Part shown: piece by piece, positions 59,162-64,000 of the stretch
Layout: each line of letters begins with the position of its first letter
How positions within the stretch are numbered: the stretch's first letter is position 1
NCBI RefSeq assembly: GCF_026686735.1
Contig: NZ_CP113432.1
Coordinates: forward strand, 1,922,001 to 1,986,000
DNA from: Pseudomonas triclosanedens
Lineage (GTDB): Bacteria; Pseudomonadota; Gammaproteobacteria; Pseudomonadales; Pseudomonadaceae
Length of the DNA stretch: 64,000 bases
Direction: 5' to 3'
Translations under genes and position numbers: made by a program
Notes under the pieces: model-generated
What the model saw: the letters and a program-made list of their open reading frames with translations, nothing else
Told to the model about the DNA's origin: nothing
Databases searched by the model: none

Positions 59162-61379
59162 TATGCAGCAGCGCAAGCTCCGCCGACTGGTGGTGGTGGG
59201 GCTGGGTCTGATCGGCGGCTCCTTCGCCAAGGGTATCCGCGAGAAGGGGCTGTTCGACGAAGTGGTCGGTGTCGATCGCGACCAGGAAACCCGTCGCCTG
59301 GCTGTGGAGCTGGGCGTGGTCGACCGTTGCGAGGAAAGCCTCGGCACCGGCTGCCGGGACGCCGACGTGATCCAGTTGGCCGTCCCGATCCTGGCGATGG
59401 AAAAGGTGCTTGCCGAACTGTCTACCTTCGACCTGGGCAACGCCATTCTCACCGACGTGGGTAGCGCCAAAGGCAACGTGGTGCGCGCGGCCAGGGCGGT
59501 ATTCGGCGGCATGCCCGCGCGCTTCGTTCCCGGCCACCCTATCGCAGGCTCCGAGCAGAGCGGCGTAGAGGCGGCCAATGCAAAATTGTTCCGCCGTCAT
59601 AAAGTCATCCTCACGCCGCTGGATAATGCCGATGTGGACGCTGTCCAGTGCATCGAAGCGCTCTGGCGCGAGTTGGGCGCGGATGTCGAGCAGATGGCGG
59701 TCGAGCATCACGACGAAGTGCTGGCGGCCACCAGCCACCTACCGCACCTGCTGGCATTCACGCTGGTCGACTCGTTGGCCAAACGCAGTGAGAATCTGGA
59801 AATCTTCCGTTATGCCGCTGGTGGCTTCCGCGATTTCACGCGGATCGCCGGCAGCGACCCGGTGATGTGGCACGACATCTTCCTCGCCAACCGCGGGGCG
59901 GTGCTGCGCATCCTCGACGTATTCCGCGACGACCTCGATGCCCTGCGCGAGGCCGTCGACAAGGGGGACGGGCAGCAACTGATGGGCGTCTTCACCCGAG
60001 CCCGTGTTGCCCGCGAGCATTTCAGCAAAATCCTGGCCCAACGGGCCTATGTGGACGCCATGCACAACAATGACCTGATTTTCCTGGCCCAGCCGGGTGG
60101 CCGCCTTTCCGGACGCATTCGCGTACCGGGCGACAAGTCCATTTCCCATCGCTCGATCATGCTCGGCTCTCTGGCCGAGGGTACGACCGAGGTGCAGGGC
60201 TTCCTGGAAGGCGAAGATGCTCTGGCCACCATCCAGGCATTCCGCGACATGGGTGTGGTCATCGAAGGCCCGCATCACGGCCGCGTGACCGTCCACGGTG
60301 TTGGCCTGCATGGCCTGAAGCCGCCGCCCGGACCGATTTACCTGGGCAACTCCGGCACCTCCATGCGCCTGCTCAGCGGCCTGCTCGCGGCCCAGCCGTT
60401 CGACTCGACCCTGACTGGTGACCCCTCGCTGTCCAAGCGTCCGATGAATCGCGTGGCCAAGCCGCTGCGTGAAATGGGTGCCGTTATCGAGACCGGCCCG
60501 GAAGGCCGCCCGCCGCTGACTATCCGTGGCGGCCACAAGCTCACCGGCATGCACTACGACATGCCGATGGCCAGCGCCCAGGTGAAATCCTGCCTGCTGC
60601 TCGCCGGCCTGTACGCCGCCGGCGAAACCTCCACCACCGAGCCGGCCCCGACCCGCGACCACACCGAGCGCATGCTGCGCGGCTTCGGCTACCCGGTGGA
60701 GGTGCAGGGCGCCACGGCGAAAGTCGAGTCTGGCCACAAGCTCACCGCTACTTCGATCGAAGTCCCGGCGGACATTTCTTCCGCCGCCTTCTTCCTGGTT
60801 GCCGCCAGCATCGCCGAAGGTTCCGACCTGACCCTGGAGCACGTCGGCATCAACCCGACCCGCACCGGCGTCATCGACATCCTCAAGCTCATGGGCGCCG
60901 ATATCACCCTGGAAAACCAGCGCGAAGTGGGCGGCGAGCCGGTGGCGGACATTCGTGTTCGTTCTGCGCAGCTCAAGGGTATCGACATCCCCGAAGACCT
61001 GGTGCCGCTGGCTATCGACGAGTTCCCGGTGCTCTTCGTCGCTGCCGCTTCTGCCTCCGGTCGTACCGTGCTGCGCGGCGCGGAAGAGCTGCGGGTGAAG
61101 GAATCCGACCGCATCCAGGTGATGGCCGATGGTTTGATCGCCTTGGGTGTCAAGGCCGAGCCGACCCCGGATGGCATCATCATCGAAGGCGGCGCCTACG
61201 GTGGCGGTGAAGTCTGGAGTCACGGTGACCATCGTATCGCCATGTCCTTCAGCGTGGCTTCGCTGCGCGCCAGCGCGCCAATCCGCATCCACGACTGCGC
61301 CAACGTCGCGACCTCCTTCCCGAACTTCCTCGGGTTGGCTGCGGGAGCGGGCATTCGCGTCGCCGAGGAGAAAAAGTGA
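59154..61379 (+). CDS. Fused prephenate dehydrogenase / EPSP synthase
   Basis: 741 residues from the GTG at 59154 (ATG at 59163 is an alternative). N-terminal TyrA part (about 1-295): NAD fold [12 protein letters not shown] and His in [13 protein letters not shown]-terminal AroA part (about 300-740): [18 protein letters not shown] and [11 protein letters not shown], all hallmark EPSP synthase sites. It combines the tyrosine branch step with 5-enolpyruvylshikimate-3-phosphate synthesis. The tyrA-aroA fusion is characteristic of Pseudomonas and relatives. Overlaps hisC by 8 bp; its stop overlaps the cmk ATG by 1 bp. Confidence 0.95.
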   Translation: MPDMQQRKLRRLVVVGLGLIGGSFAKGIREKGLFDEVVGVDRDQETRRLAVELGVVDRCEESLGTGCRDADVIQLAVPILAMEKVLAELSTFDLGNAILTDVGSAKGNVVRAARAVFGGMPARFVPGHPIAGSEQSGVEAANAKLFRRHKVILTPLDNADVDAVQCIEALWRELGADVEQMAVEHHDEVLAATSHLPHLLAFTLVDSLAKRSENLEIFRYAAGGFRDFTRIAGSDPVMWHDIFLANRGAVLRILDVFRDDLDALREAVDKGDGQQLMGVFTRARVAREHFSKILAQRAYVDAMHNNDLIFLAQPGGRLSGRIRVPGDKSISHRSIMLGSLAEGTTEVQGFLEGEDALATIQAFRDMGVVIEGPHHGRVTVHGVGLHGLKPPPGPIYLGNSGTSMRLLSGLLAAQPFDSTLTGDPSLSKRPMNRVAKPLREMGAVIETGPEGRPPLTIRGGHKLTGMHYDMPMASAQVKSCLLLAGLYAAGETSTTEPAPTRDHTERMLRGFGYPVEVQGATAKVESGHKLTATSIEVPADISSAAFFLVAASIAEGSDLTLEHVGINPTRTGVIDILKLMGADITLENQREVGGEPVADIRVRSAQLKGIDIPEDLVPLAIDEFPVLFVAAASASGRTVLRGAEELRVKESDRIQVMADGLIALGVKAEPTPDGIIIEGGAYGGGEVWSHGDHRIAMSFSVASLRASAPIRIHDCANVATSFPNFLGLAAGAGIRVAEEKK

Positions 61380-62068
61380 TGAGCGGCGAATGGCCGGTCG
61401 TCGCCATCGACGGCCCCAGCGGCTCCGGCAAGGGCACTGTTGCCGGCCTGCTGGCCAAGCGCCTGGGCTGGAATCTGCTGGATTCGGGGGCACTGTATCG
61501 TCTGCTGGCATTCGCAGCCGGTAACCACGGCATCGACCTGACCAACGAGGAGGCCCTCAAGGTCCTGGCTGCCCACCTCGATGTACAGTTCACCCACGGC
61601 AAAGGCGGGCAGGGCCAGCACATTATCCTCGAAGGCGAGGAAGTCACCGACGTGATCCGTACCGAGCAGGTCGGCGCCGGGGCCTCCCAGGTCGCCGCGC
61701 TACCGGCGGTACGCGATGCGCTGCTGCAGCGCCAGCGCGCCTTCCTCGAAGCGCCGGGCCTGGTGGCGGACGGCCGCGACATGGGCACCGTCGTATTTCC
61801 CGATGCGCCTCTGAAGATATTCCTCACCGCTTCTGCCGAAGAGCGCGCCCGTCGCCGCTACCTGCAGTTGAAGAACAAGGGCATCGACAGCGACCAGGCA
61901 CAACTGGCCGAAGAAATCCGCACCCGTGACGAGCGTGACAGTCAGCGTGCTGTGGCACCGCTGAAGCCGGCGGATGGCGCGATTCTGCTCGACTCCACCG
62001 ATCTCGGCATCGAAGAGGTGCTCGAACGCCTTTACGCGGAAGTAGCTCGCCTCGGCCTCACCGAGTAA
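61379..62068 (+). CDS. cmk: Cytidylate kinase
   Basis: 229 residues. P-loop [14 protein letters not shown]-binding [11 protein letters not shown], and [14 protein letters not shown]. It phosphorylates CMP and dCMP. The ATG overlaps the previous stop (TGATG). In most gammaproteobacteria rpsA follows directly; here it does not. Confidence 0.96.
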   Translation: MSGEWPVVAIDGPSGSGKGTVAGLLAKRLGWNLLDSGALYRLLAFAAGNHGIDLTNEEALKVLAAHLDVQFTHGKGGQGQHIILEGEEVTDVIRTEQVGAGASQVAALPAVRDALLQRQRAFLEAPGLVADGRDMGTVVFPDAPLKIFLTASAEERARRRYLQLKNKGIDSDQAQLAEEIRTRDERDSQRAVAPLKPADGAILLDSTDLGIEEVLERLYAEVARLGLTE

Positions 62069-62078
62069 TGCCTGATTT

Positions 62079-62170
62079 CCGCCCGGTAATCCGGGCGGGG
62101 ATTCCACTCGATAGGAAAAGCCCTCAGCTTTTACGGAACCTTCCCGTATCGGGGGCTCCTTCCAGCCCCC
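62079..62170 (+). other. Three hairpins after cmk
   Basis: Perfect stems: CCGCCCGG-TAAT-CCGGGCGG (62079-62098), AAAAGC/GCTTTT (62116-62132), and GGGGGCT-CCTTCC-AGCCCCC (62151-62170). They may include a terminator of the cmk operon. They mark the boundary between core operon and the different-looking segment that follows. Confidence 0.55.
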
Positions 62171-62216
62171 CACCATACCCGCCTGTTCATTCAAGGGCTG
62201 TTCGCCCGTGGCGGAT

Positions 62217-63047
62217 ATGTTTGGTCGGGGGGGGCGCTTGTTCAATTGTTTCACACCAGCCTGCCGTCGAACGCTGATCGACCGTGCAGAACTGACTCTC
62301 TCGCTGGCCAGGCGAGAGGTCGAATCCCGCTATCACGGTGCGATGCTCGGAAGGCTCTGGGTGTTTCTCGCGCCGTTCCTCATGCTGATGGTCTACACCT
62401 TCGTCTTCGGCCACATCCTCAGGGCCCGTTGGGGGGCTGCCCAGGACAACACCTCATTCGCCCTCACGCTGTTCGCCGGTCTGCTGCTTAACGGCATGTT
62501 CGGTGAAAGCCTGTCCCGAGCCGCCGTGGTCATGCACAACCACAGCAACTATGTGAAGAAGCTGGTCTTTCCCACAGAGGTATTACCGCTGTCATTGGTC
62601 GCGGCCTCACTGGTCAATTCCGGTATTGGCTACTTGATCATTGTCGTAGCCATGCTCCTGCTGAATCACCCGCCAGGCCTGTGGGTGGTATTCCTGCCGC
62701 TGTCGCTCCTGCCATTTCTCCTGTGCGTAACAGGGCTGACGTTCATGATCGCTGCATTCGGCGCCTATTTCCGCGACGTCAACCAGATCGTGCAGTTCCT
62801 GCTGGTGTTGCTGCTGTTCCTCAGCCCGGTGCTCTATCCAATGACCTCGCTGCCGGAAGATGTGCGCCATTACCTCCTGCTCAATCCACTGACCATTCCG
62901 GTCGAGATGGTACGTGCGCTTCTCTTCGGCACGCCGATGCCGCCCACCGCACAGATTGCCGCCTACAGCCTGGCATCCGTGTTGCTCCTGATATGCGGAG
63001 TCTGGTTGTTCCTGCGAGTAAGAGGCGGTTTTGCCGATGTGCTCTGA
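62217..63047 (+). CDS. ABC-2 type transporter permease, Wzm-like
   Basis: 276 residues from the ATG at 62217 (a GTG at 62208 is possible). Six hydrophobic segments after an N-terminal amphipathic part with SRYHGAMLGRLW, the signature of polysaccharide/polyol-phosphate ABC exporter permeases (Wzm, KpsM, TagG). It should export a lipid-linked glycan with an ATPase partner (Wzt), but no such gene follows; the next gene is gspE. Codon use includes more A/T-ending triplets than the genes upstream, suggesting acquisition by transfer. The partner may lie beyond the window. Confidence 0.85.
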   Translation: MFGRGGRLFNCFTPACRRTLIDRAELTLSLARREVESRYHGAMLGRLWVFLAPFLMLMVYTFVFGHILRARWGAAQDNTSFALTLFAGLLLNGMFGESLSRAAVVMHNHSNYVKKLVFPTEVLPLSLVAASLVNSGIGYLIIVVAMLLLNHPPGLWVVFLPLSLLPFLLCVTGLTFMIAAFGAYFRDVNQIVQFLLVLLLFLSPVLYPMTSLPEDVRHYLLLNPLTIPVEMVRALLFGTPMPPTAQIAAYSLASVLLLICGVWLFLRVRGGFADVL

Positions 63048-63069
63048 TGCAGTCATGGAGGCCGGCAAG

Positions 63070-64000
63070 ATGGATCTGCTTGGGCAGCGCCTGATATGCA
63101 AGGGGTTGGTCAGCGAGCAGGAGATCGAACGTGCTCTGGAACTGCAGAGTCGTATCGGCGGGCGTATTGGCGCAATCCTGATGCGCTCCGGAGCAATTTC
63201 CGAAACCGCGCTGTTGGATGTTCTATCCGAACAGTTGCAATTGCCTCTGGTGGGAAGGGATGTGCCCTTGCCTATGCCAACATCGCTGATTTCCCTGCTC
63301 GAGAGCTCGCCGATACGGATCGATTGGCTAATCGCCGAACAAGTGGTGCTCTGGGAGGATGGCGACACAGTGCTGATCGCGGCACGAGACCCTCTGGAGC
63401 CCTCATTGCGTGAAGTGCTGCGGCAGTTTTTCCCAGAGCGGCGGCTGCAAGGAGTGCTGAGTCGCTCCCAGGATCTCGATGCGTGGCTGCAGGTACTGGT
63501 GGAGCATGTCCAGCGCGAGGGTTGGCGTTCCGGGATATTCGCCGAAGACGATGTTCGCCACTTGCGCGAAATGGCCGAAGAGGCGCCGGTCGTTGAATTG
63601 GTCAATAACATCATCGGGCAAGCCGTCGAGAAGCGCGCGTCGGACATTCACATCGAACCTCGGGAGTTCAGCTTCCACGTGCGTTTCCGTGTCGATGGTG
63701 TACTGCAGGCTCAGTTGACCCTGCCTCGCGAGCGCTTTGCCGCCGTCGTTTCGCGCATCAAACTAATTTCGGCAATTGATATCGCCGAACGCCGCTTGCC
63801 GCAGGATGGTCGGATGACGGTGCGAGTGGGCGGGCAGGAAATGGACATCCGGGTTTCCAGCTTGCCGGGCGTACATGGGGAATCGGTGGTGATGCGCCTA
63901 TTGCCGAAGGTACGCGAAGGGTTGCGCCTGGAAAGCCTGGGCATGCTGCCCGATCATCTGGAGCTGATGCGCGTATGGACGAGTGAGCCACATGGCATTG
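63070..64000 (+). CDS. GspE/PilB-type secretion ATPase, 3' truncated by window end
   Basis: The frame starts best at the ATG at 63070, with GGAGG 8 bp upstream; in-frame ATGs at 63037 and 63055 are possible. The first ~140 residues are a MshEN/GspE N-terminal domain (MDLLGQRLICKGLVSEQEIE). Next come the N2 and core parts with ASDIHIEPR and DGRMTVRVGG. The window ends at EPHGI, just before the expected Walker A loop, so 310 codons are visible of about 560. GspE powers type II secretion or pilus-like fibre assembly. Rare-type codons (ATA, CTA, CGA) recur. Whether a full gsp set follows cannot be seen. Confidence 0.85.
   Translation, partial: MDLLGQRLICKGLVSEQEIERALELQSRIGGRIGAILMRSGAISETALLDVLSEQLQLPLVGRDVPLPMPTSLISLLESSPIRIDWLIAEQVVLWEDGDTVLIAARDPLEPSLREVLRQFFPERRLQGVLSRSQDLDAWLQVLVEHVQREGWRSGIFAEDDVRHLREMAEEAPVVELVNNIIGQAVEKRASDIHIEPREFSFHVRFRVDGVLQAQLTLPRERFAAVVSRIKLISAIDIAERRLPQDGRMTVRVGGQEMDIRVSSLPGVHGESVVMRLLPKVREGLRLESLGMLPDHLELMRVWTSEPHGI

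Overview
The window is a GC-rich stretch of a Pseudomonas chromosome. The protein set resembles the P. aeruginosa / P. nitroreducens side of the genus: a PlpD-type patatin autotransporter, an HsbD-like diguanylate cyclase, an orphan CcoN, the NAGGN osmoprotectant cluster, and the gyrA-serC-pheA-hisC-tyrA/aroA-cmk block. Species assignment is inference. Almost all of it is ordinary core chromosome with tightly packed genes. I saw no tRNA, rRNA, CRISPR array, insertion sequence or prophage.

Layout. (1) 1-3727: end of a hybrid histidine kinase with an HPt domain, an HD-GYP response regulator, and a convergent PAS histidine kinase. (2) 4264-9654: three-gene N-acetylglutaminylglutamine amide (NAGGN) compatible-solute operon with a divergent MarR regulator. 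(3) 9658-14078: TauE/SafE exporter, tRNA-modifying mnmC, polyphosphate:AMP phosphotransferase. (4) 14265-23539: lapG-lapD adhesin-release module, divergent from an RND pump and its two-component system. (5) 23531-36302: YbaN-like and YecA-like proteins, recQ, a small lipoprotein, an HsbD-like cyclase, DUF2804, a SlyA/MarR regulator, a FimV-like protein, PlpD, a SelT/Rdx protein and hldD. (6) 36588-45130: DMT exporter, csaA, AraC regulator, a phosphate-stress lipid-remodelling pair (plcP-agt) behind a PHO-box-like sequence, FemAB-like acyltransferase, DUF2790, an orphan cbb3 subunit with a Cys-rich partner, Nudix. (7) 45252-52763: rluB with a repetitive tail, diguanylate cyclase, the yciK-mupP-ubiG-mtaD strand, divergent mtnA. 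(8) 52997-62068: gyrA and the aromatic/serine/histidine operon ending in cmk. (9) 62069-64000: the usual rpsA is missing after cmk; instead there are an ABC-2 polysaccharide-type permease and the start of a GspE ATPase, with codon use more A/T-rich than the core genes.

Main points for follow-up: GyrA encodes Ile at position 83, the classical quinolone-resistance position; plcP-agt has three 11-bp-spaced PHO-like half sites just upstream; two perfect TTAGC-N2-GCTAA palindromes sit upstream of the SlyA/MarR gene and of hldD; conserved cmk-rpsA synteny is broken by a foreign-looking segment that runs off the window. References to P. aeruginosa PAO1 locus order are from memory and were not looked up.
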